A stretch of DNA of 64,000 nt, taken from contig CM043792.1 in the NCBI GenBank assembly GCA_023974075.1, positions 23,398,014-23,462,013 of the forward strand, read 5' to 3'. A program made the position numbers and the translations under genes. The notes below the pieces were generated by a model. The model was not told the origin of the DNA, ran no database searches, and was given only the letters and a program-made list of their open reading frames with translations. Every line of letters begins with the position of its first letter. The first letter of the stretch is position 1. The stretch is from Chaenocephalus aceratus (Eukaryota; Chordata; Actinopteri; Perciformes; Channichthyidae). Shown piece by piece: positions 13,687-24,529 of the stretch.

Positions 13687-16600
13687 CCTGCCAGGGGCAC
13701 TCTGTGGAACTACAACTGAGTCCTTCAAAGTTGCTGCGAGTGTTGGTGGACAGTCTGCCATCCCAGAGGTTCAGATTGTTCACCTTACCACAGGGGAATT
13801 TGCCTGTAGGGGAATGTGAGATAGTTATAACTACTTTCTTTTATTACACTGTGTATCTAACAACTGAAGCCATATCCTTGTTTGCAGTCAAAAATAATGT
13901 TTTTTACAAAGGTTTTATTGATTCACTATTATTCACTTTTGTTTACACTACAGAAAATGGCCTGACTTTGGCGGAGGTCTGTGAGCCCTCTTCTCGTTTA
14001 TATATATTATTCCTTTATTTGAGCTTCAGCACTATTTTATGTCTTAGGTTTTCATTTTTATTTTATGATTTCTTTTCTCACAAATACTTGTCCGAGCATA
14101 ATTGGAGAGAGTTTGTGATCTAAGATTTGTATTGCCAACTACTGATACTGTCACTGGTGTGAATATGACAGTAAATAACGAGAAACGGAACAAATATTTA
14201 TACTCTAGTGGAAAATAAATGCATTTCAATTTCACTTGGACACTGGAGGAAGACGTAACAAACGTACCTGCAGGGTCACACTTGTTCCTGTCACTGTTGA
14301 GCTTCCACCCGCGGGCGCAGGAGCACTCGTAGGACGTGTAGCCTGGTTTACAGAACTGGGAGCAGCCTTTGTTCTTCTCCAGGATGCACACAGTCTGGTC
14401 TGCATCGTGGAAACAGAAGAGGAAGGTTGCAGCACTCACACACTAACTGAAAAGAGAACTAGCTACGACGATCAGGCACAACATCCTCCTCACCGTTTTC
14501 GCAGTGGACTCCTGTGAAGCCCGACTTGCAGACGCAGTCGTAGCCCCCCACGCTGTCCGAACACATGGCTCCATTCTTGCAGGGGCTCTCTGCACACTGG
14601 TCTCCATCTAAACACAAGACAGCATGCCTATGAGAAGATGTAATGTACGGCTAATGACTGTACGGTGATGGAAAATCATTTTAACACAGCACTTACCAAT
14701 GTAGACAGCCCAGAAGATGTCCTGCAGGAGAGAATACGCATGATAAGTGCACAGTGGAAGCTACACAAAGCACTTACACAGTGCACTAGAGGCAGGCTTA
14801 CATATAGACCAGGGGTGTCCAAACTACGGCCCGGGGAGCATTTTGAATCGGCCCTCATCAAATTCAAAAGGTATAATGGAGTATGGCCCACAAATGAAAC
14901 TTGTGCTTGTCTTATATTGTACTTCTTAAATATAAATGCAAACATATATTACACAGTAGTATTCATGTGTTAATAAGATAACTTTTCAAATACATTCAGT
15001 CAATTAAAGTTGGAAACATTTTCTAACAAATCTTAGTTGATAAGAGAAAAGCCCAATGACTTGTTTCCATAACAAGCTGGAACACCCTTCCTATTTCTCC
15101 TTATTATAATCAATCTGAGGCTTCTGTTTTAAGGGCTGAGCTGCCAACACTCACAAGCATCATTTACCTACATTTGATTGATTTTAACTTATAACTGAAC
15201 TTTTGAGGCAATATATCTCTAGTGAGTGGCCCAACCTTTCTTATATTTTTCTGTATGTGGCCCTCGGTGAAAACAGTTTGGATACCCCTGATATAGACAA
15301 AGCAAAGAGCAGACGCTGAGGTAGTTTGATGAGAAAGAAATGAGGAGGAAGTAAACAGCGAAGTCCTGAAACTCACCGTTCGGTACGAGTCCTGGAAGAT
15401 CTTTCTGGCCTCCTCGTAGTTGCACACCTTCTCCATGCAAGCCTGCTCCAGGCTGGCAGGCTGATCCGGGCTGCCGCCGACGTTCCTCTTTGGACGGGAA
15501 ATCATGGTGCTCGCCTGCTGCTTGTCCAAAAACACTGTAGGGAACAGTTATTGTCTCAGTTGGTTCCTCCAAACAAACCGAAATACACTTTGAGGATATT
15601 TGCCAGTAAAAGAGGCTGGTAAAGCTGTGCAGGTTTTTCCGATTGTAAGAGAATCATAACTTGGTGTTTAAGGTTTGTTTGTTTGTTTGTTTATTTATTT
15701 GGTTTGTTATTTGATCTTTTCTTGATTACGATTTACCTCTTTTATGTATTTGTTGTTTTATGTTTTTTCTTTAGTTTGTTTGTTTTTCAATAACAAATGT
15801 ATTTCTTTAAGAAATATATATATATATATATATATGTTAATAATTTAGTTTTTGGGAGAAGGGGTGGGATTAAATAAGTGTAAACTTCTTCCCACCCCTT
15901 TTCGGATGTGTAATTAAGTAGATCATTTGTTTATATATCATTTAGAATCAGTAATATTTTTGTTTATCAATTTGACACTTCTTAATATATATATAGTATA
16001 ATATTTCTCATGTTTAATTTCATTATTATTATTATTTATTTGTTGTATTATTGTTTTACACATTCGAAATAAATCACATCAAATCAAGAGATCAAAGATA
16101 GGAGCATTGAAACATGGATGTAGAACTATAGCTATATAACCATTTGGCTGAATCCAAAATACAAACATGTGACAGCCTCTTTCTATTTCATAGCATTCCA
16201 GAATACATGTGTGTACCTTGGTGACCAGTTTTCTTGGTATCTGGAGCTTTCGATGGGCATCAAGTATATTTACATGTGTTTGTTTTTTAAACCTTCCATT
16301 GAAATGAAAGAGACAGAAAAAGAATCGAAATCTGTTAAGATTAATGAATTTCCTGTTCCTGTTTAGAAATCATTTCCTGCTGCCCAAATATGATTATCGG
16401 ACAATGTTCTCTGTTTGATTACCCGCTCTGGGATTTGGACCGTTGTGATATTAAACTAATAACCTATGAATCGAGAGAATCACCAGCAGATAAACTGATA
16501 AGATAATAAGTGGCTGTCCTAATGATTCAATAAACAAGACAATAATCATAGAAGAGATCAAACCTTTACTACTTAATAACATAATGTCATTGTATATTAA

Positions 16601-16939
16601 AACAGGGTAGCGATAAATACATTTAGAAGTTTAAATTATAATCAATAGACTTAAACTAAAGCAAATACACAGCATCTCATCCAATGAGGCTCAAAGTTGT
16701 ATTTGAAAAAGTCAGAAGCTGAGATAATGACATGTCATACACTCAGCATGCTGCCATATTGACCTCCTTTTAATTCTTCACTTGTCTCTCGTCTCTCTAG
16801 AGCTCAGACTATAACGTTACGAAACTCTGTGACACATCTGGCTCCAGGTTGGCCCTCTCACCTGCGTGGGGTCCTGAACAGCAGCCATGGCCCCCGCCAG
16901 CAGGCAGAGCAGAGCGGCAGATGTGGCCGAGGAGCGCAT
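12820..16939 (-). CDS. proz: Vitamin K-dependent protein Z (non-catalytic protease homologue), 8 exons
   Basis: Secreted plasma protein. In mammals protein Z is the cofactor by which the serpin ZPI (SERPINA10) inhibits factor Xa on membranes. Coding exons (minus strand): 16939-16862, 15534-15377, 14721-14697, 14607-14494, 14399-14268, 13803-13688, 13590-13473, 13355-12820. Every intron starts GT and ends AG, and the 25-nt third exon is typical of the factor VII/IX/X/PROZ family. Domain order is a 26-aa signal exon; a propeptide FLDKQQAS..RPKR with Phe-16 and Ala-10; a Gla-like domain; EGF1 (CSDSVGGYDCVC, an Asp-hydroxylation pattern); EGF2; and a trypsin-like domain without an R-IVGG activation site. 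His57 (TTAHC, 13510-13512) and Asp102 (NDLTV, 13258-13260) remain. The Ser195 region reads CTMSSGSP, so Gly193 and Asp194 are lost, and residue 189 is Ala. This pseudo-protease pattern points to PROZ rather than factor VII, IX or X. Exons sum to 1277 nt: the exon 1/exon 2 junction is one base out of frame. Expected product is about 425 aa. A proz paralogue cannot be excluded. Confidence 0.9.
13649..13684 (+). repeat. (GT)n in proz intron 6
   Basis: About 18 GT units abutting the donor site of proz exon 6. On the mRNA strand the intron starts GTATAC followed by (AC)n. Confidence 0.95.
14810..15290. mobile_element. Non-autonomous hAT-type MITE in proz intron 3
   Basis: The termini CAGGGGTGTCCAAAC and GTTTGGATACCCCTG form inverted repeats with one mismatch in 15. 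The element is flanked by a perfect 8-bp duplication ATATAGAC (14802-14809 and 15291-15298), the target-site length of hAT transposases. It has no coding capacity, lies wholly within an intron, and leaves both splice sites intact (25-nt exon on the low side, Gla exon on the high side). Confidence 0.88.
15660..16080. repeat. AT-rich low-complexity stretch in proz intron 1
   Basis: GTTT repeats, an (AT)n run at 15814-15835 and ATT runs near 16020. No exon was recognised. Confidence 0.7.
16862..16939 (-). CDS. proz: proz exon 1: signal peptide
   Basis: The ATG at 16939-16937 opens MRSSATSAALLCLLAGAMAA, a basic/polar start followed by a hydrophobic core, as in a secretory signal peptide. The exon ends at a perfect donor CAG|GTGAGA in phase 0. 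Exon 2 must be entered in phase 1 to read FLDKQQ, so the junction is out of frame by one base (see findings). An in-frame upstream Met exists about 23 codons earlier but adds no better signal. The five-G run in this exon is a plausible place for a lost base. Confidence 0.75.
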
Positions 16940-19900
16940 GATGTCACTGAAGAGAGATCTGAGTCGAGTTGTCGGTGCTGCAGGATCAACGTCTTCTTCT
17001 ACAAACAAGAAGAACAGATTTCAGACGAAAAGCACATGGTGATTAAAAGAGAATATAAGATGTTTTATGCTTATTATAGACTTAGAAATACCCAGGGTTC
17101 ATTTTAGTTTTACTAGAAGATAATGCCCACTACTCTGGCACTGGAATAATATTCACAAATATGCTCCAATCATTCATTAATAACAGATTTGAAGGGATGA
17201 CTGGATTCATCAGCAAGGACAATAATACCAGAGCTAAATATTTCCAGTCAAATCAACTAATAATGATACAATGGAGGATACTTATAACCGATTCAAGATT
17301 TCATCAGGGATTAAACAGGATTTGCATTATATAATGTTTAGGATCCCCTCAAATGTCACAGCTTTGCTTATTCATCAAGTTCATTTCTTATTTGTTTTCA
17401 CTTATATCACAGTATATAATGGTATATGATTATCTGAATGTGTCTTGGTTTTGTAGAATGACGTTTTCATAAAGCAACCAATATAAAAAAGATACATTGA
17501 AATTCAAGTCAATTCAAACCCTAAGAAAATGTTGTTATTGAGACTAAATCATATTATTATTATATGATGCATAGACGAATAATGAGTAATGCTAACACAT
17601 GACCTCATACTGTTTACATCCGTGATTGTGCATTTTTTTTTATGCAGCACCATTATCACTTGAACTGCTGTCAAATTGATGGGCTTTGTAGGCTATATTA
17701 TTACACATTGTAAACAAATAATATAAAAAAGAACCTTTAGGAACCCTGTTTACATTTACGCCAGAGTGCGTTTATATCACGTTACACAGCCTGTGCTTGC
17801 TATCTGCGTAGCTGTCTGCCATTCTGATAGCATGTAGCTTGTGTGATGATGAACACAAAGAAAGACTAGAAGATGTATCTCGCATCTCGTATGATGCATT
17901 AACGGACAATGGTACTCTTTCTAGAAGCTGCTGAAATGTAACCAAAACATGCAAATATTTACATGACCGTCTCTGTTTTCAGGGCCCGTCCAACATGGGT
18001 CTGCGTAACGGTCCGAAACAACAACAATACCACAACACAGCAGCAGGGATACTCGGTACCTACCGCTCCGGACTGGATCAAAGTACCGGGGCTGTCTGGT
18101 TCCTCTCTCGTTCTGAAACACACCACACCCTCCTTAAAAGGATCGGTCCTATCGATCCAAAATAACAAATGATGACCAGAGTCCGAGCCTGCTCACTGGT
18201 TCAATGACCGTGGGGAGTGCAGTGACAAAGAGGAGCCACCAGAAGGCGCTTGTAGGACAGAGACGATTTTCACTGTACAGTAAGTTAATAATAATACAAA
18301 TACAAAATACTACTACTACTTCAAATAATATAATAATGATAATAATAATAGTACTACAACTAATAACAATAATAATACTAATAATAATAATACAAATAAT
18401 CATAGTCATAATAAGACGACTTTCACTGGTACAGTAAAAGTACAACAAATAATACAAAATAATATAAAAAGACTACTACTACTACAACTAATAATAATAA
18501 TAATAATAATAAAAATAATCATAATCATGGTCATAAAACAGCGAGAGAATTTCTTTGCCAAGATGCTGGATGCAAGTTTTTCCTATTTTTCGGACTAATC
18601 TCAAGTTATTTATTTTTCCTTGTGAAATAGCACATGTTACCTCCTCAGGCATATATCAGTATTAGTTTCGATTGTTAAATCTGTGGTTTGTGGGTACACA
18701 TATGCGTAATTGGCTGGAAACCCAGTGCTAAATGATACCAGGCATATGCACAGATGTATGAAAAATTTTAGCACTAGAGTATCACTGCTTTGTTCCTCAG
18801 CGGTGTGATCAGAATCCCTATGATGTGCACCGTGATCAAACACAATTGGATGCTACCTGCTGTGATCAATAGGCGAAGCCTAACTGCAAACTAACACACT
18901 CGAGTCTAGACAAAATCAAACATGACAAAATTGCCTGTTGAGAAACTGAAAGCAGACAGGCAATTTTAGGCACAGAGTGTATGCATATTTATTGTCCAAC
19001 TTTTTGATTAGCAATTCTTGATTAGCAAAGATCAAACCACAACCGATAAGAGCTGCTGAAACGTTCTGAACTCAGAGTCCCTCCTCATTGGCTTTATTTT
19101 CAATAGGACTCTTTGTAAGAGCATGCAATTTGCAGACGGGGCCGTGGGGCTTAGTCTCAGCTGCAGCCGTGTTAAATGTTTCCATTTCCCATGTCTAATA
19201 ATAACAGAGGGTTTTATCGGAGCCTGCTCGGACCAGCTGGTCCCCGGTGCTGGACCGGGGCAGAGCAGGACGGCCCGGTCCAGGGAGACTCCCCCAACGG
19301 GTAGGAAGAGCGAAGGGAGAGCCTGCCCCGACATGGGCCGCAGCTACATGTGTAAAATGATTAACACAGTGGTGATTTCCTAGTGATTGTGGTCTGAGGT
19401 GAAATCCAAAGTTCTTGTTGCACGTGTTCATACATGTCATGTGCAACATTATATGTTGACTGCACTGTTTTCACGCAGGAGAGAGGAAAGCCCTGCATAT
19501 CTCGACCAATCATCCATCAATCTCTGTCTACCAGTTATGTTTTATTCAACATCTTCCTCTTTTACCATCGCCCTCCTCTGCTCCCATTTCTTCCCAATCC
19601 TCTCATTATTCTTTGAGTGTCGGCTTCAAATGAGTGGGCGAGCAGGAAAAAAGAGTGGCACACCGCTACGTGTGACCTTGCTGACCCATTCTTCATTTCC
19701 AAAGCATGCTAAACAAACAGGCATCAACAGAAGGCATCTATAATTAATGTCACCTGACAAACTGGTGATGTAATCTCCGGGACTCCCTGCATGTAGGCAT
19801 CTCAGTTATTCTCATTGCATCTCATTACCTTCTATGCTTTTCATCACTTGTTACTATACATTGTTTACTACCATGTTAACAGCATGGCTCGAGAGATTGC

Positions 19901-20743
19901 AATGTCCCTTGTTTGGCGAGCACTCTAGAGTCTGATACATCAAGTAGTAAATATCCATAACAACTATTGGATGCATTACATGAACATACATTAGTTGTGC
20001 CTAGATGATGAATTGTTATGACTCTGGGGAACCCCTGATCTGATGCTGCCATTACGTCTCATATAAATACGACCAAACACCAAACCAGTCACCAGCCTCA
20101 GCTGCATTGGGCCTAACAAAGATAGAGAACACCATGAAGATAATACCTTTTGAGCATCAGCATGTAAGCGTTGTTTTGGTTAGCATGTTAGCATGCCGAA
20201 GTTAGCTATAAGCTTTAAGCACACAAAGCTGCTACCAGTCTGCAGTCTCATGTCTCACTTTCAGGATTCATGTCACAATATTGCTTTTTCCTCATATTTG
20301 AGGCTTAATTCAGGAAATAAATGTATAGCTAATAAATATAATGAGCATTATACCTGCTAAACATCAGTATAGCTTTGCCATTGTATGCATTAGCAGGTAC
20401 ATCCTCGTAAAACTACTTGCATGGCTGCATACTCTTTGTCTCTTTGTATCCCTATATGTTGTCCATTTTTGACTGTTACACCGGTTCGCCATTTTTGTGC
20501 AAGCACAATGAGTTCAAACCACAAGTTTAAACTGTTTCAAAGACCCATATGTATATCTGCTTTGTTCTGCTTAGTAACATAACCAAATATCAACACTCAA
20601 AATAAACTTTGTGGCATTTGAGGAAACAACACAACTTTGGTTTTGCATGTTTGGTGCATGTCCGCCTGCGATATAGTTGAATACATTGAGGATGTGAGTG
20701 TTGGGGTCCCCAGATAATGTGTATAATGATGATGTAATGGGTC

Positions 20744-20747
<4 letters not shown>
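16940..20747. other. Upstream flank of proz, no further gene seen
   Basis: The proz promoter should lie just above 16940-17100, but no clear TATA or liver-factor site could be assigned by eye. The rest is AT-rich with the duplicated TAA-rich unit at 18263-18538. Confidence 0.4.
18263..18538 (+). repeat. Duplicated (TAA)n/(ACT)n-rich unit of about 150 bp
   Basis: A block starting near CGATTTTCACTGTACAGTAA (18263) recurs as CGACTTTCACTGGTACAGTA (18417). Each is followed by ACTACTACT and AATAATAAT runs and an ATAATCATA stretch. Confidence 0.75.
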
Positions 20748-20788
<41 letters not shown>

Positions 20789-20790
20789 AC

Positions 20791-20868
<78 letters not shown>

Positions 20869-20869
20869 A

Positions 20870-20924
<55 letters not shown>
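20748..20924 (+). repeat. (AC)n microsatellite, about 175 bp
   Basis: A long AC tract with two CCAC-type interruptions. Confidence 0.97.
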
Positions 20925-20925
<1 letters not shown>

Positions 20926-22546
20926 CACAGTTTTCCTTCTGCTAATCTCCTACATACATTAACTGCAGGACGTAATGAGGTCAGCTGGAGGTATAACCGC
21001 TTCATAACCAACTATACATAACAACCATCACCTGCCCTGGTTTAGTTTGCAGTCACCCATATTATACTTGCACATTCAAAATACCCTCTCATATGTACAG
21101 TACCTGTTGTTCTGTATTGAATCCAACAGCAAACAACAACCCACACACAACACTTCACGCGAATTGCAAAAGCGCCAGAAGATTACATGTAATTGAGTTT
21201 GTGCGACAAGGACCAATGATGATGTTGTATTAAGTACTGCAGAATAGGCAGGCATTACCCCTGTGGGGGTCTTTCACAGCTATATTAGCTACTGTTTGAA
21301 GAATCACCTTTCCCTGTCCCATATTTCTCCGTGATCAATTCATGTCAGCTGGACATATTTTATTTAACACTTAATCGCGACGCTCTCCTCCCTGCATCCC
21401 CTGCAGCTCGTTTGTTGACATGTAGAAAAAATAAATAAGAGCATGTGATTGCTCCGTGACGCTCCTCTCACCTTTCCTCACCTTTCCTCACCTCTAATTC
21501 AAGAGGCATTCAGCAGAAGAAGGCCAGCCATTGTTGGACTGCTCCTGTAATAATTATTCTTTTCATACGGTGACCTCCATCCGAAGTGATGCCATAATTG
21601 GATCTCCAGGAAAGGTTTTCAGATTGTTCTGCTCCTCCTTTGTGATCGCCAGTATTTTAACTTGTGAGTTTTCTTTCAAAAAATCTTCTCTCTTGTCATT
21701 AGGCGCATTCACACTGCGGTACTTTTCCCACAAAGGTTCATGCGAACTTAGTTCATGCGAACTCTTTAGTTCGCATCAGCGCCATATAGATAGAAGAGTT
21801 ACGACAACGGAAGTCCAAAAACGGTTATCGTCACGTGGTTCATGTAGACGAGGATCGTTCCCCGGAAGTTCATGGCGGGCAATGTGAATGCATTGATAAC
21901 AGGAGATAGAACTACGATTTTTGGTAATTATTAGTGAATAAAGGTTTTGATTTGCAATATTTATACAACAAATTGATATGTGATATTTACATCAATATGT
22001 TTTAAAAAATAAAATCGAATTTGCTAATATTAAGTGATAATATTAGGATTAGTGTGAACAACTAGTTTACATGTTACTAACAGTGCCTTGGTTAAAGAGC
22101 CTGTTGCTGTTTATTTATAGCTTTGAATTCTTTCAAACCAATATTATCTTCTTAAACTTGTATGGTAGTCAGGAGCATCACTTTCTAATGTTTATTGATA
22201 CATTTAGAGGGAGGGGATCTAAAGTAATGCTTTAAAATTCAGATTGGATTCATTTCTACCATTTTCTTAAATTCATGGTAGTTTCAGTAATCCCCTGGTA
22301 ATTGAGGACACAAGTTATCTAAATGACTAATGTCATCTTTATGGCTTTCAGAAAGGACAGGAGACCGACAGGTGACTATCAAAGGACTAGCAGCATATGA
22401 TGATGATGATGTTAAATGTGTTGTTTTAGGAACATCCATTGCAAATACATGGAATTCAATAAACATTGAATAGCATATCATGCAGTTTGTCGGTGCCTTT
22501 TCCTCCGTGTTGTCCTGGTTTGCTGTGCTGCCTCCTAGTCGCCACC

Positions 22547-22696
22547 ATGGTTTGCTGTGCTGCCTGGAGATGCTCAAATCGCTCAGAGAAAGGAGTACGA
22601 ATGTACGGCTTCCCCACTGACACAGAGCGGAGGAAAAAATGGCTGGCTCAAGTCAGCAGGAGCAATTTCACGACCAACAGCAACAAAATATGTGAT
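22547..22696 (+). pseudogene. THAP zinc-finger exon inside a transposon
   Basis: The ATG in a perfect Kozak context (GCCACCATGG) opens 50 codons of a THAP domain: MVCCAAWRCSNRSEKG, GFPTDTERRKKWLA, SNFTTNSNKICD. Two Cys near the start and the Cys of KICD are the first three ligands of the C2CH site. The His should come from a following exon after the donor GAT|GTAATT (22696/22697). No downstream HF-containing exon was recognised in the next 1 kb, so the gene looks incomplete. It lies within inverted repeats (21701-25886), so it is probably a transposase or accessory-gene relic. A captured or still functional host THAP exon is possible. Confidence 0.6.
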
Positions 22697-23963
22697 GTAA
22701 TTATATACAAACACTGCATTTGCACTTTTTCACAAAACGAAAACCACACCATTGGGAAAGCTTAATGTTTTGTTTAATACAAAAAACAGGGAAAGGCTTG
22801 AAAAATACAGAGTTGAGACTCAGGGTGCAGGGTGAGGGTCTCAGTGCAGGTATTCAGGCTCCATTGAATCCCCCTCTGGTTCTTGTGCTGAAAGAGGGAG
22901 TAACAGAGAGGAGAAAGGGTTATACACACACAGCACACCTATTGGATGGGAAATGCCTTGGGGAGATAAGGTGTTTACTTATATAAAACAGTAGTATTAA
23001 AACTTACCTTGTGTTTTCACTCACACATCAATCCAAAATCAGCTGAGCTGCAACATTATACAGACAGGTAATAATCAACAGAATCACAAGGACACAATAT
23101 GGCTCTGCTAAAAACACTCACTCTTACACGCACCAAAGTTATATTTATCTAATATTTAACTCCCTCCACCCCCGCATACAATCCCGTTTAGAAGCCCCTC
23201 TTCTCTAATTCAACATGTTGGACGAAATGACATTAAGAGAACGGAATTTACAATTAAAAGGCTGTTCAACGTGTGTTGCTAACTTGCTTCGGTATGCTAG
23301 CTTAATCTGTTATCTGTAAACGTTCCCTAAATCTACTAATTTAGGGATAATCCACTGACATCCTTTAATACACATGTTCATTTGAATCAGATGTACTGAT
23401 AATATCCGCAATATAAATCTTTAAACTTCTTTTTACCTTTAAAAGTCTGTCACGAACGGTCTATTACGCTGCAACTCCACAGCTCTGCCAGCCTTGGCGC
23501 TAACTTCCGGGGAACGATTGAGAGGCTCCATGATCCGCCATTGCTGTAAAAAAGTGGTCCATTGGAGTGAACGGAGATGTCGTAACTCTTCTATTAAATG
23601 GCTCTGGTTCGCATGAACTAAGTACAGATCGCGTTCACACCGCAAACCACTTCACGGCGTATACTGCCGCCCAAAGTCCCCGGCCGGAAGTCCCCGGAGT
23701 TGGGGACTGGCTTAGTCCCAGCAGCTTCTACCGAAGCCTTCCGAGTAAATCGCCAGAACGCCGACACCTCCTCATCTCCACCGCTCCCATGTTTTATTTT
23801 GTGTTGCCATAAGTTAGTCTCTCTGCGTTGGGCTAATGCTAATAATGCTAATGCGAGGATAATAAAATGGCGGCTTCACAAAACTTTTTGGGAGTTTTAC
23901 GGGGCGTGGTTTGCAATCCGCCCAGCCAATCAGAAATATAGCTCTTTTCTCACAAAAGAGCCG

Positions 23964-23999
23964 CTCGAAAGTCCCTGCTCTCTAGCAGGGACTTTCGAG
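23964..23999. repeat. Perfect 16-bp hairpin with a 4-nt loop
   Basis: CTCGAAAGTCCCTGCT is followed by loop CTCT and the exact reverse complement of the first arm. It lies at the junction between transposon termini and probably represents abutting inverted ends. A shorter related copy (AGTCCCTGCTAGAGAGG) occurs near 24126. Confidence 0.85.
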
Positions 24000-24319
24000 G
24001 GGGTAAAGAGCCGCGTTCACACCGCAGGACTTTCCCTGGTACTTTAGTTCTTTAGTTCCGTTAGTACCAATAATGGTTCACACCGCCGGGACTACTCAGT
24101 GCCGGGACCTCTTTTGGTACTTTTTAGTCCCTGCTAGAGAGGTGGTACGAACCTGGTGACAAAAGAGTGCCAATTTCTGTTCTATTTCTATTGGCTGGGC
24201 GAATTGCAAACCACGCCCCGTTAGACTCTGAATTTGTTTTGTTAGGCAGCCATTTTTGTCCTCGCTACAAAACCACATCCACACCTGAGCGAGTAGTTTT
24301 TTTGTACTTTAAAGCAGTT

Positions 24320-24529
24320 ATGACCACACGTACTACAACACAGGAGCGGTGGAATGATGAGGAAGTGTCGGCGCTTCTGGCAATTTACTCCAAGGACGGG
24401 ATGCAGCAGCTTCTACAGAAAGCAGTTCCCAACTCCAAATGTTTTGAGCGATGTTCGCTACTTGAGCTGGGAATCGTGCACAGTGCACACGGATGCCGGG
24501 TAAAAATAAAGAAACTCAGGCAGGACTAA
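24320..24529 (+). pseudogene. Myb/SANT-like DNA-binding ORF of a Harbinger-type element, interrupted
   Basis: The ORF begins MTTRTTTQERWNDEEVSALL and continues with an aromatic/basic helix pattern (ELGIVHSAHGCRVKIKKLRQ) that fits the Myb/SANT-like trihelix partner proteins of PIF/Harbinger transposons. After RQD the frame meets TAA, then reads on as KKIKDN. The usual DYKKIKD pattern suggests a TAC-to-TAA nonsense change. The ORF sits between inverted termini at about 24005 and 25402. No DDE transposase was recognised. Confidence 0.55.
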
